Assembly: GCF_015832195.1 (NCBI RefSeq)
Contig: NC_052034.1
Location: 2,877,501-2,941,500, forward strand
Length of the DNA stretch: 64,000 nt
Direction: 5' to 3'
Origin: Motacilla alba alba
Lineage: Eukaryota; Chordata; Aves; Passeriformes; Motacillidae
Part shown: piece by piece, positions 1-13,000 of the stretch
Numbering within the stretch: position 1 is the stretch's first letter
Layout: each line of letters starts with the position of its first letter
The notes under the pieces: generated by a model
Told to the model about the DNA's origin: nothing
The model's database searches: none
Seen by the model: only the letters and a program-made list of their open reading frames with translations
Translations under genes and position numbers: made by a program

Positions 1-245
1 TTTTTGACTTTTAGTGCATTCTTATTTTTAACTTTTACTGCATTCCTATTTTTAACTTTTAGTGCATTCTTATTTTAAATTTTTTAACCTTTACTGAATT
101 CTTATTTTCAACTTTTTGACTTTTAGTGCATTCTTATTTTCAGCCTTTTAACTATTAATGCATTCTTATTTTTAACTTTTACTGAGTTCTTATTTTCAAC
201 TTTTTAACTTCTAGTGCATTCTTATTTTTAACTTTCAATGCATTC
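1..245. repeat. AT-rich tandem repeat, TEX14 intron
   Basis: About seven diverged copies of a roughly 35-bp unit built on ttttagtgcattcttatttt. It continues left of the window. Confidence 0.85.
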
Positions 246-473
246 TTATTTCTGCTGAAAAGATGGGGAAAAACCCCACGAAGAGCACAGACATTCAGGC
301 CTGTGGTGCCTGGTTGGGTTTGGAACAGCAGAAATTCCTGTTAAACATCCCAAGGGCTGGATCTGCTTTCCCTATTCCAGCTTCAGTGGAAATTTCGATT
401 TTGGCCCTGATTTTTCAGATTTCCTGGTGATGTTTGAGCTGATTGCACTCAGGGTGTTGATGAGCTCGCTGCA

Positions 474-970
474 TTTTGGGAACTGCTGCCTTCTCCTGCT
501 TCAGTTTCCTCTGGATTTTGGGAACTGCTGCCTTTTCCTGCTTCAGTTCCCTCTGGATTTTGGGAACTGCTGCCTTCTCCTGCTTCAGTTCCCTCTGGAT
601 TTTGGGAACTGCTGCCTTCTCCTGCTTCAGTTCCATCTGGGTTTTGGGAACTGCTGCTCTTCCTGCTTCAGTTCCCTCTGGATTTTGGGAACTGCTGCAT
701 TTTCCTGTTTCAGTTCCCTCTGGATTTTGGGAACTGCTGCATTTTCCTGCTTCAGTTCCCTCTGAATTTTGGGAACTGCTGCATTTATCTGCTTCAGTTC
801 CATCTGGATTTTGGGAACTGCTGCCTTCTCCTGCTTCAGTTCCCTCTGGTTTTTGGGAACTGCTGCTCTTCCTGCTTCAGTTCCCTCTGGATTTTGGGAA
901 CTGCTGCATTTTCCTGTTTCAGTTCCCTCTGGATTTTGGGAACTGCTGCCTTTTCCTCTTTCAGTTCCAC
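474..970. repeat. 42-bp minisatellite containing splice-acceptor-like units
   Basis: Twelve units of 41-42 bp. Each has ttttgggaactgctg, a pyrimidine run and ttcag followed by ttcc. The last unit supplies the acceptor and first bases of the exon at 965. Because 42 is divisible by three, frames stay open; the ORFs here are not genes. Confidence 0.93.
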
Positions 971-1095
971 CTGGCAGGCAGTGGCCACCTGGGCTACCTG
1001 GCCTCCCTGCCCATTATTGGGGACAAAGACTTGCTCCAGGCTGATGATGAGCCAGCGTTTTCCTACCACGTGGGGCCCTACATGATCATGACCAA
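965..1095 (+). CDS. TEX14: TEX14 exon 1 in window
   Basis: Follows a pyrimidine-rich tract ending in cag and is followed by gtaagt. It enters in phase 0 and leaves in phase 2. It encodes [20 protein letters not shown], the conserved stretch leading into the kinase-like domain. Its acceptor is the end of the last unit of the minisatellite at 474-964. Confidence 0.88.
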
Positions 1096-4000
1096 GTAAG
1101 TGGAATTCAAGAGATTTTTAGCCCTTCTTTGTGTCTGTTACAATCACACAGCAAATTGTTGTTTGGGTAATTCCCCACGTTTGTTCTGGATTTATTTCCT
1201 GCTTGCACCTTGTTTGCTGCTGTTTATTGATTAATATCTGAGTCAGACTGATGGCTGAGAGGCCAAGAACAGCCCAAAAGCAATATTAACCCAATTATTG
1301 CTGATTACTGATGGCAGTGTTTCAGTATTGATCTTTTTTTTTGTGGTGGGAATTAGGTTTAGGGTTGCACAGATTGTGTTGTTCAGCATTTAATCCTTGT
1401 AAACCTTTGTCCAGGTGTGCAGCCTGTGGTGAAATGAGAGTTGCAAGGGCAGGCTGAGCATTTATTTAAAATCTTGTACAATAATTAATATAATAATATA
1501 TTGTATAATAGTTAATAATAATATAATTGTATAATAATTATTAATAATAATTACCATAATAAGGTATTTTCTAATTACCGTGTGTTGTGTCTCAGAGGCA
1601 GCCAGAGAATTGACAAATTGGTGATTTAATCTCCCCAAAACTCTGATTTGTGCCACTGCTGGCCTTTGGTGAAGGGGATTCCTTGTGGAAGGGGTGGGAT
1701 TTTGGGCAGTGAGCCTTTCCTGCTCCATCAGCCTTTAAAAAGACAACTTTATTGCCAATTTAAAAGAGTAAAATTTAAATTCCTGACAGTGGGAGGCAGC
1801 ACCAGAGCACCACAAAAAAAATTATTAGTAAGAATTTTCTTGGTAAGAATGACAAAATTCTTGGTAAATAACCACGTAACTGGAAAAAAAAAAGAAAAAG
1901 GAGGGAAACACTGCTGGAAACATCTGTTCCAAATTGTTCTTGATGTTTGCAGCCTGATGTGGGGAGGCAGCAGGGTGACAGTGAAGGAGCTGAGCTTCCA
2001 GCCCCAGCAGAACAGCTGGAAACTGCGCCTGGCCGACCTGCTCCTGGCAGAGCAGCAGCACAGCAGGTGGAACAGGAGCTGCCCGGGGCTCTTGGGGCTG
2101 GGAGGAATGGGGTTTGCCCTGGGGGAATGGGATTTACCCTGGAGAACGGGGTTTGCCCTGGGGGAATGGGGTTTACCTCAGGGGAATGGGATTTACCTGG
2201 GAGGAATGGGATTTACCCTGAGGGAAGGGGGTTTACCTTGGGAAGAATGGGATTTACCCTGGGGAATGGGGTTTGCCTCAGGGGAATGGGATTTACCTGG
2301 GAGAAATGGGATTTACTCTGGGGAATGGGGTTTACCTGGGAGGAATGGGATTAACCCTGGGGGGAATGGGATTTACCTTGAGGGGAATGGGATTTACCTT
2401 GGGAAGAATGGGATTTACCCTGGGGAATGGGGTTTACCCTGGGGGAATGGGGTTTACCTCAGGGGAATGGGATTTACCTGGGAGGAATGGGATTTACCCT
2501 GAGGGAAGGGGGTTTACCTTGGGAAGAATGGGATTTACCCTGGGGAATGGGATTTACCCTGGGGAATGGGGTTTACCTCAGGGGAATGGGATTTACCTGG
2601 GAGGAATGGGATTTACCTTGAGGGGAATGGGATTTACCTTGGGAAGAATGGGATTTACCTTGGGGGAATGGGATTTACCCTGGGGAATGGGGTTTACCCT
2701 GGGGGAATGGGGTTTACCTCAGGGGAATGGGATTTACGCTGAGGGAATGGGGTTTACCTTGGGAAGAATGGGATTTACCTTGGGGGAATGGGGTTTGCCC
2801 TGGGGGAATGGGGTTTACCTTGATAAGAATGGGATTTACCCTGGGGAATGGGGTTTACCTCAGGGGAATGGGATTTACCTGGGAGAAATGGGATTTACCC
2901 TGGGGAATGGGGTTTACCTTGGAAAGAATGGGATTTACCTTGGGGAATGGGATTTACCTTGATAAGAATGGGATTTACCCTGGGGAATGGGGTTTACCCT
3001 GGGGAATGGGGTTTACCTTGGAAAGAATGGGATTTACCTTGGGGAATGGGATTTACCCTGGGAGGATTGGGATTTACCCTGGGAGGAATGGGGTTTACCT
3101 TGGGAAGAATGGGATTTACCTGGGGGGAATGGGATTTACCTTGAGGGAATGGGATTTACCTTGGGAAGAATGGGATTTACCTTTGGAGAATGGGATTTAC
3201 CTGTGAGGAATGGAATTTACCTTGGGAGAATGGGATTTACCTAAGGAAGAATGGGATTTTTACCCTGGGAGGAATGGGATTTACCTGGGAAGAATGGGAT
3301 TTTTACCCTGGGAGGAATGGGATTTACCTCCCAGCAGTGTTAGCCTGGTGCTGCCCTTCTTCCCCAGATCAAAAATACAATTTTCTTCCCACTCCTGATC
3401 TTCTAAAATCGAGTATTTCAGCTAAAAAACTACATTTACACTGAAATATGTTCCACCATCCGTGTCATACTGATAACAGCACTCTGCAGGGCAGGATTTT
3501 CCTTATTTCATCTCAGATTTGCCTTGTGTAAATTTGATTTTTCCTCTCCCTGGGCAGCAAGCTCCGCCACCCTCACTTGCTGCAGCTGATGTCTGTCTGT
3601 CTGTCCTGTGACCTGGAGAAAACTCGTTTGGTCTATGAGAGGGTTCACTTTGGCTCTCTCTACAGCATCCTCCATGAAAGGGTAACTGCAATGCTTGGAT
3701 TTTAAGTACTAATTCATCAGAAGTTTAGTGACTAACATCTATCCTCGAGAAGGCAAAATCCTCCGTGTATGTCTGAGTTTCTGGTTCTTTTTCTTGTTTT
3801 TAAAATCAATTTTTAAAAGTTAATTGATTTTTTAAATTTTAAATTTATTCATTTTTTAAAATGAATTTTAAAATTTTATTTAATTTTTCAAAAATCTAAA
3901 TGTAATAAATTTTTTCAATTTAAAAAATTATTTGCAAAAATGTAAATTAAATATTTTTAAATGTAATACATTTTTAAACTTTAATTACTTAAAAAATTTA

Positions 4001-7000
4001 AATGTAATAAATTAAAAAATAATAAATCGTAAATTTTCAAAAATTCAATCAAGTTTTAATAATAAAATTTAAAATTTAATTATTTTAAAAAATTTAATCA
4101 ATTAAAAATTATTTTAAAATAATTTTAAAAGCAATTTTCAAGCAATTTAAAATAAAAGTAATCAGTTAAAAATTTTTTTTTAAAAAAGCAATTTTTAAAA
4201 AAGGAATCCATTAAAAAAAAAATTTTAATCTGTGTTTCATTGTTGCCATTTGATCTTTTTCTCTTCTTTTTAAGGTGTTGTTACTTGGCTTGGCATTGAG
4301 AACAAAAAACAAACTTCCTCTTTTTCCACCGATAAATTTCACTTTCTGCCTTCTCCACCAAATCCCAACCCTGAGAACTCACACCGCCTTTCTCCCGCCT
4401 CAGGTTTAGCGCCCCGCCGTGTAAATTTGTGCTCTTGGGGGTTGTTTTTGGCAGCGTGCAGAGTTCCCCGTGCTGCAGACCGAGACCCTCGTGCACATCC
4501 TGCTGCAGGTCCTGGACGCTCTGCGCTTCCTGCACTCCCGGGGCTTCCTCCACCGCTCCCTGTCCTCCTTGGCCATCCAGGTGGTGTCCTCGGGGGAGGG
4601 CAAGCTCTGCAACCTGGAGTACATGATCGAGAGGTGGGCAGCGTCCTCGGGGTGTTGTGGGGGGTGTCTCATGCACCCCGGCTTTCTCCCTGAAGAGATT
4701 CTGATGGAACCCGTGGGTCTCGGGCTGTAAATCCCCCCGGCTAGCTTTGGGATTTACCCCGCACGGATCCTACATGGACGAAGGAAAGGACGAGAAGCGC
4801 TCTCTCTCCACGTGGTTCCGATGTCCTGTTTATTAGCTGGAAGGGGACATCTGCACCGTAGGGCTTCCAGGTGAAGAAGAGAGAGAGTTCCAAACCCAAG
4901 GGACATTTATACCCGCGGAGTGGGAGGCGGGGGCGGAAGGCCACAGCCAAGGGGATACAGTGAGGAGGGGCGAAGGGAGTGGCTTCAAGGGACAAGACCA
5001 CCTTATCCGAGGGATACACCATCTGAGGAAAGGGGGGAAACATTTGTATAACACAACACCCAGTGCAGTATCCAAATAACAATCTAGTGCATCACAACAA
5101 GATTCCTTCCCCAGCTGTGTCATCACCCGTCCTTCCCCCAGCCGGCGCCCTGCCGGCGCTGCCCGTCAGTCCTGGAATTCCACAAGGGTGTCCAGTGACT
5201 GGGCAGGTTCAAAAGATGCTGTGCACCATGGAGGGGGCATTGGGACACCAAGGTGTCCTTTGTCGCTTGGGACCCCCTCTCCTGTACGTGGTTGGTGGCC
5301 TTCCTGCCCCTTCCCTGGGCAAGCAGACCACGCGGTCGAAGTTCTGTTGGAGCTGTTGCTGGATTCAGAGGCCAGGATAAAAACTCTGGATTAAAACCCT
5401 CCATCAGAACCCACCCCTTCCCTCACCATCACTTAAAGCTTCTCTGTCAGAGGGAACCTGAGGAGCGACCCTCTGCCAGAGGGAACTCCAGCCACGCCAC
5501 TGGGATTTACCAGGGGGGTAAATCCTGGAGCTCCTGCATGCCTGGACTCCTGGACTTGTTTTTTTGTTTTTTTTTTTTTTTTTTTTTTTGTAAAGTCATT
5601 AAAGGAGGTGTTGCTTTCCCCAGAAAATCTTTGACAAAAGATTTTACATTTTACATTTACTGCACATTTCTCTTTGCAGACGTGCCCTGAACCTTTTACA
5701 TTTTAATCTAAAAGCTGTAGCACATTCAGGTGTTTAATTCCTGAATACAAACCTTGCAGTTGAGTGTGCTGGATGTCCTAATTTCCATTTTTTGCCCTTT
5801 TTGCAGCAAGGACAGTGGGGAGCACAGTGACCTGACCCGAATTCCTGTCCCTGCCCAGCTGTTCCGCTGGAGCTCCCCCGAAATAATCCTGGGCAAGCCT
5901 GGCACGGTCAGGTCTGATGTTTACAGCTTCTGTGCAGTGCTGCAGGAGGCCCTGACAGGTCAGTGCTCAGCTTTGGCCGCTCTGGGATGGCTCAGCTGGA
6001 AAAATAAACCAGGCAAAAAACCCAAATATTAACGACAATAACGGAGGTCATTGGGAACTCCTGTAAAATGTGATCAGAAAACTTAAAATTGTGTGGCCAA
6101 GGGATGAAATTATTGGGGGATATTGGAGAAATAAAGTGGTTTTCTGCTGTTTATTTTTCTTCAGCAGAACATTCAATTAAGTCTTGTCAGTGTTCAAAAC
6201 AAGCTTGTGCAGCTTTTATGTTTGTGATCTCTGTGATAACTTAGAGATAAGTTAATGTTACTCTGCTATTGTAGCTGTTATTGCAGATAATGTCTGCTCT
6301 GCCTTCACTCTGACTATTCTGACAGTGAAATGGGATAAACAATTACCCTAAGAATTAATCCCAGTGAAGAATCCAGAGCAGGGTTGTTTGCAGTGTCTCT
6401 CTCCTTTGGATATTTCTGTCAGCTCCCTCGAAAGCATCCACTGTTGGAATAAGGCAGGGGGGAGATGCCAGTGCTTGTTTTTAATTGTAAAATAGGGAAT
6501 GGACAGAAAATAAGGTGATTTTTTTATTTGATTACATTTTATTTTATCACTTTTTTTTATCACATCAAGGAATGATGTAATTTTTTAAAAACTAACATTG
6601 AAGTGCAGCTGGTGACACAAAATCTGCCCTTGTGTCTTGCAGAGAGCCCTCCCTGGAAAGGTGTGGAAGACTCAGCTGTTAAGGAGCTCGTCCTTTCAGG
6701 GGAGCAGCTGGAAGCAGATGTCAGGCTCCCCCTGCTCTATTACGATGTTGTCAAGTCAGGGCTGGAACCCAAACAGAGGAACCGCTCCATGAAGCTCCAG
6801 GATATTCAATATATCCTGAAAAATGACCTGAAGGTGATTTCCAGCATTTTGATTTTGATGGATATGCTGTGTCCGTTCAGATTCTGCTTAAATCTAGAGG
6901 CAGTGATCCAGCACTCGGTGCTCTGCTCATGAATCCCCTCAGAAGAGCAGGCAGAGACACAGAACCATCAAATGCAATTGTATTTTATTCCTTCTTTGGT

Positions 7001-10000
7001 TTTGTTTTACAGGATTTGGTTAAATCTGAAAGTGGCCGTGCTGGTGGAATACCCAAAGCCCAGAGATCTGCTGTTCTTGCAGATGTGAACATCTGCTGGG
7101 CATCAGCTTTTAGCTTCCAGAAGAGAACAGTGGAAGTCCAGGAGAAAGAGATGAGCAAGGCTGGTGAGTTTCTTGGGGCAGGATGTCCCTCATGTGTCCC
7201 TCACAGCAGTCTGACAGGAATCATTAAAATGGGAGCACTCACAGATTTTATGATGTAGGTTGGAGATAGGAAGCAGTTGGTTTTGGATTTTAGCTGCCAC
7301 TTAAAGTAGACTTAGGGCTCTAAATCTCTTTTGCTCAGGCAGTTTTCAGCAGAGGTGTCAAATGCTGCTCGTGGAATTCCTGAATTCCCAAAATTCCCCC
7401 CTCAACCTGCAAAAGCAGCACGGCTGTTGGATTTCTGGAGAAGTGATTTCACGTTTCCAATTGCGTTTTTCAGGTGGCTTTTCTGCCCCCAAGGACTCTG
7501 TTTTCCCCGAGGAGAGCAGTGCTGTGGTGCTGCAGGAGGCAGCAGCCAGTGCAGAGCACCCTGAGCAGGACACAAGTCTCAGTGTCTGCTCTGAGCTCCA
7601 GCCAGGAGCTTCTCCCCGCACTGAGAGTGATGTGGATGGGAGCCTGTGCAGCTTTGAGATGAATGAAATCCTGGCCAGTTACCCAGAAGGTCCCCAAGAC
7701 TTCTTGGAAGGAGGACCTGGGTCAGGCCAGGCTCTGAAGGATGCAGAAAGGCAGCAGGAGCACGAGCAGAGCCAGTGGGAGGGTGAAGGGGAATCCTCAG
7801 GGTCCAGCACGGGCTTCACTGGAGAGGAGGAGGAGGTGGAAGAGGAAGAGGAGGAGGAGGAAGAAGAGGAAGAGGTGGGAGAAGCCTCTGGGCTGTCCCA
7901 GGTGAGAGGAGAGGCTGGCAGGAGGCTGAGCAGCCCCTCCCAGAGCGAGCAGCACATCAGCAAATGCGTCCTGAACCTGAAGATCATGCAGAGCATGCTG
8001 CAGCAGGCTGGGGATTCCCTGAGCAGGACAGAGGAGAAACTGGACAGGCTGAAGGCCATGGCAAAGCAGAAGAGGCTGCTCCAGGAGGTCAGGAGGAATC
8101 TGCTTCCCAAGGAAAGTTCTCAGGGAAGACCCTGGGATGGGTCTGAGGCTGCTTCCCAAAGCACCATTAAGGCTCTTTCTGGAGTTGATATTTTTTTACA
8201 CCAGGCTGTGGCTCCACCATCCAGGGACTACATTCCACCTCCAATAACGTGTCAGGCACCAGGCAGAGACAGCCTCCAGGCTGTTCCCAAGACAGCCAAG
8301 GAAAGAGAGGCAATTCAGAATGAGAAGTGGAGGAGCAAAGTTGCAGCCAGCCATCGTGATGCGGGCTGCAGCGTGGGCAGAGGGCTGGATGATGAAGTGA
8401 GCCTAAACCAGGAGGTAAAGTGTTGAGCAGGGGCCTGGTTATCATTGCTGTGATCCTTAGCAGGCAAAGAGATGCAGGGATGGGTGGTGTACAAGAGCAG
8501 GGATGAATCTGTCCTTTAAAATGTGCTTTATATACAGGGATGAAGACAGCTCAGCAGTGCAATTGTATGATTTCCTCTTTCTCTCCAGTCCTCCCAGGAC
8601 AACACTGATCCAGGGGCTCAGGGTGGGGTTAGAATCCAAATCCTGCACTGAAATGGGGATGGGAATCTCAGGGGAAAAAGGCCAGTGGAGAAATATTTCT
8701 GTTTGTGTTGAGGCCTAAGCTGTTATTGGGAAGGGCTTCTGGATCACTTTCATTATTAAATACATGGACCAAAGAGAAAAAGAGAAATTCAAGTGCATCT
8801 CTCCTGTCAGGAAAATCTTGAGTCATTCAGGTCCCCTCATCCCCCTGGCAGCTGCATGTTTTGATTGCCTGCCTGCACCTGAAACCTGCTGTAAATCCAG
8901 GGCAGAGTTTTTGCTGGAGTTGTCATCCTTTGTCCTGAGCAGAGCAGCTGAAGTAAAGCTCAGGGATTAAAGTTGGTGCTGTCCTGTTCTGAGGCTCATC
9001 CCAGCCAGCTCAGGCAGTGATTAGCAGAGTGCCCAGTGTGTGCTGAATCACGGCTTGTTGGATTCCTTTCAGCATTTCCTCCCACACGTGTCTGCGAGAT
9101 GCCAGAAAAAGTTCAACTTGCAGTGCCAGAGAGGAGCTGATTCACATCCTGCAGCAAGAAGGGAAGAGGAGAAGTGGTGAGTTTTGATCTTATTCACGGA
9201 AGAGTTAATTCTGACAGATTCATCTGGAGAGAGGAGCTGTCAGAGGAGGCACATCAGGATCAAGGCTGGCATTAAATGTTCCTCAGGAAGGCAAAAGCCA
9301 TCTGTGCAGAGAGGAGCCCGCTGTGAGTCACTGTCAGCTGCAGAGCTGCTGTGACAGGGCACTTTGTGTTAAAGAGAGCTGTTAAAAATGATTTCACACA
9401 CCTCTGGGATGGAGGTCAGTGGTCCAAACTGTACCAGTGCCTAAGCAGAGCAATCTGGGAAGGTATTAATGAAGGTGGTTCTCCTCTCTGGGCACAGCCT
9501 CCTTCACTTCCCAGCAGAAATGCTTTTTAAGTCATCTCTTTGTGTTTTTAAGCAGGAATGGAAAGCACGTGTTGGAATTACCTGGCAAAACTTGTGCAAG
9601 GTTCGTGTTGGAAAGAGGGGGACAGACACTTCTTTCAGTGTTTGGTCAAATCAGGAGAACTGCTGCAGTTTTAAAATGAATCCATGATCCGTTTGGATCA
9701 GAAAGACTTGTTGGTAAAGGTTAGAACAGAAATATTTCATGGTCAGTGGAGGTCAAGGAGTGAACCCTGGTGGGAGAATCATTGTCCAGGTCTGAAACTG
9801 TGATAAAACAATAAAATAATCCCCACGTCAATTGTGATCCCCTCAACAAAACAATCCCCACCTCCCCCGTGGTGTGGTTTTTGGAGCTGCAGCATCTGGA
9901 GGCAGAGATGCAGAGCTGGATGTACAGCTTGTCTGCTTAATCTGGAATAAACCTAAACAATTCTCTGTGCTTTCCAAGCTCCTGGCAGCTCAGTCTGCTG

Positions 10001-13000
10001 GTTCTGCTGGGTTGTTGAAAGGCTGAGAGGCACGCGTGCTCTAATTAATGTTAAAACAACTTGGAGCCTTTTCCTGGCTGGGGAATACTTGACACAATAT
10101 GCTCAGGCTCTAAAATAGTTTGTGCCTTTCATAATCGTTTCTTGCAGGTGCCATTCAAAGACAAGGGTGGAATTCTGCAGCAAAAAAAGCAGTGAGAAGA
10201 GGAGGGCGATGCAGTCAGGATGGAGGAGTGAGTAAATCAGAGTTAAATCAGTGTTAGATCAGAGTTAAATCAGAGTTAAATCAGAGTTAAATTGGAGTTA
10301 AATCAGAGTTAACTCAATGTAAAATCAGTTAAATCAGAGTTAACTCAATGTAAAATCAGAGTTAAATCAGTTAACTCAATGTAAAATCAGAGTTAAATCA
10401 GAGTTAAATCAATATAAAATCAGAGTTAAGTCAGAGTTAAATCAAAGTTAGATCAGAGTTAAATCAGAGTTAAATCAGCGTTAAATCAATGTAAAATCAG
10501 AGTTAAATCAGAGTTAAATCAGAGTTAGCTCAGAGTTAAATCAGAGTTAGATTAGTGTTAAATCAGAGTTAAGTCAGAGTTAAATCAGTATTAAATCAGC
10601 ATTAATAGCAGAAATCTTGCTGCAGTGGAGTGCACTAAACTCAGCACATGAGGAAAGGTCTGTGCTTTAATTGCTGAAGCTCTGTGAGGCTGTTCCTGGA
10701 TGCAGTCCAGGTGAGTGGGATCCCGTGTCTTGCACATTCTGGGCATAAAATGATCCCAGGCACGTTGAGGTGGTTTGGTTTCTGGAGCTGGAGGGATTTC
10801 TAGCCTGCTTTTGGGCAGTGTGAGGATTCAGGAAAGGCAGGGATGGCAGTGCCCAGTGGATGGCAGCACGGGCATGGATAATAGAGAACCAAAGCAACAA
10901 AACCTGTTCCTGTAGAGACTTGTGCACATCAATTTGTGCAGGTTTTAAGCTTTATTAAAAAATAAATTTATATTTATTTTATTTTATTTTATTTTATTTT
11001 ATTTTATTTTATTTTATTTTATTTTATTTTATTTTATTTTATTTTATTTATTTAAAATATTCTTATAAAATAATAAAATTTAAATGTTATTAAAATTAAT
11101 TTTATCTTATTAAATTTTAAAATAAATTCATTTTATTTAAAATAAAATCATTTTAGCTTAAACAAAGCTAAAATAAAAGGAAGTGTTTAACTCTTTTCAT
11201 GACATTTCTAAGCATTTCCAAGTCTGCAGGCTCAGTGAAACACAGGGGATGCTTTGAAGGTCCAGATTCTGGGGTGTGCAGTGGTAATTTTGGGTATTTT
11301 TGTGTAGCTGAGGTCAAGCAGATGGCCAGGAGAGTGGCCTCAGGTCGGCTGGGGCTCAGCTGTCCCTACACTGCCAGTGAATGCACGTCTGAGAGTGAAG
11401 CAGAAAGTGTCAAGGAAGCCCCCCAGGAGGCCCCTGCTGGAGCCCCCCAAAGCCAGGAGCAGCAGAGGAGAGGGTGGCAGCCCGCTGAGCCCTGGCCCCT
11501 GGGCTCCGAGGACAGAAGTGACTCTGGGGACAGTGACCTGGAGCCTGCGCTCAGGGCTCCCACAGGTGAGGCTGAGACACAAACTGCTCTGTTCTCTCTC
11601 TGTCCCCTTCCATTTCCAATCAGATCTCAGCTTCTGTGAATTTTTAAATTTTTTTTTAAATTTTTACAAGAGTGGTCCATTTTATCTTGCAGAGCTTTGC
11701 CCTCAGAGCAAGTCAGTCACTCCTTGATGGGCATAAATAGAGATAAATGAGTATTAGGTGTTAATAGGTGGAGGGAATGAGCTTGGAGACCTTCATCATC
11801 GCTGATTATTGTTATCAGCATGAGAAACCCAAAGCTTTCAGACCCTTGAGAGTGCTGTCACACTTCTGTTTCTTCCAGTCTCAGCACACAGCTGCTTTTT
11901 TTGCAGCAGCTCAGTGGGTAAAGCTCTTGAAAAAGTTCTGGACAAAAGAACAGGGCAAGGTTCCCCTGCTTAGATTAATTAACGAGGTGAGCATTGAGAT
12001 GTCATTATTTCTCCCTGTTCCTGGCAGGCAATTTAGTGTCACTGTCTGCTCTCATTGATATTCCAGCAGTGCCTCAGATCCCTCACTTCACATCTCTTTT
12101 TTTTTAATTTTTTTTTAAATTTTTGGTTAATAATTTTGTTCCATTCTGACATCCTAGGGAGGAGCTGCCAGTCCCCAGCACCAGATGAGCCAGCAGAGTC
12201 TGGAAAATCCATTCCTAAGAGCTCAGCCCTTCCTCAGCAAGCTGAGAATCTCTCTAGAGTATGTACAGAAATCCAGGGAGTTCAGTGGCAGCTGCTTGTC
12301 CGTGGAAAAGTTTAGCCTGATGTTGCACCCTGAGCTGATCTGAGTAACAATTCCCCTCCTCCTTCCCCCTTTTTTTATTATTTTGTTTTATAAACCACCA
12401 AGGCAATGCAAGGAGCAGGAGGCGGGTTGAAAGTCGGTGAACAATTAAATAGAATTTCAGGATTTCAGTGTTTTTTATTGGCTGAAATGTGTATTTTTAT
12501 TATCAGAGAGCAGGATCATCTCAGGTGATGTCTTTCACAGGGGCATTCAAGGGAATTACATTGTTCCCTTAGTTCACCTCCTGATGTGACTGAAGAATTC
12601 TTCACTCCTGATTATTTCCTTCCTCCTGCTCTTGAGGGAAGGTCAGAACCAGAGGTAAAAATAACATTTTTTGGACATAAGTTACACAACATGTGGTTTA
12701 ATTGTGCTCCCATTTGATTTGAAGAGAGCTGTGGAAAATGGGAGATTTTTTTTCCCCCCATTATTATTCTTTTCTTGGAAAATAGTACCTGCAAATAAAG
12801 ATTTAGGTAAGAGTAAGCAAATTAATCTTCATTAATTTCTGGAAGATACAAAACTTTATTATTTTACTGCTAAATCCAGTCTGGGCTGTTTGCTGATGAG
12901 CTCCTGCAAAGTTTCTCTCTCCACTCCCATTATTGGGAACATCACCCTGGGAGAGTTGTCCTGCCCTTTGCAGCTGCTCTGTCAAAAATTGAATTAAATT

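Noticed and set aside
427..1099. Phe/Cys-rich repeat protein frames
   Set aside because: The repeat part is intronic; only 965-1095 is an exon.
2101..3444. Gly/Trp/Met-rich reading frames of 84-284 codons
   Set aside because: Products of the minisatellite; codons follow the repeat and no splice or start context supports them.
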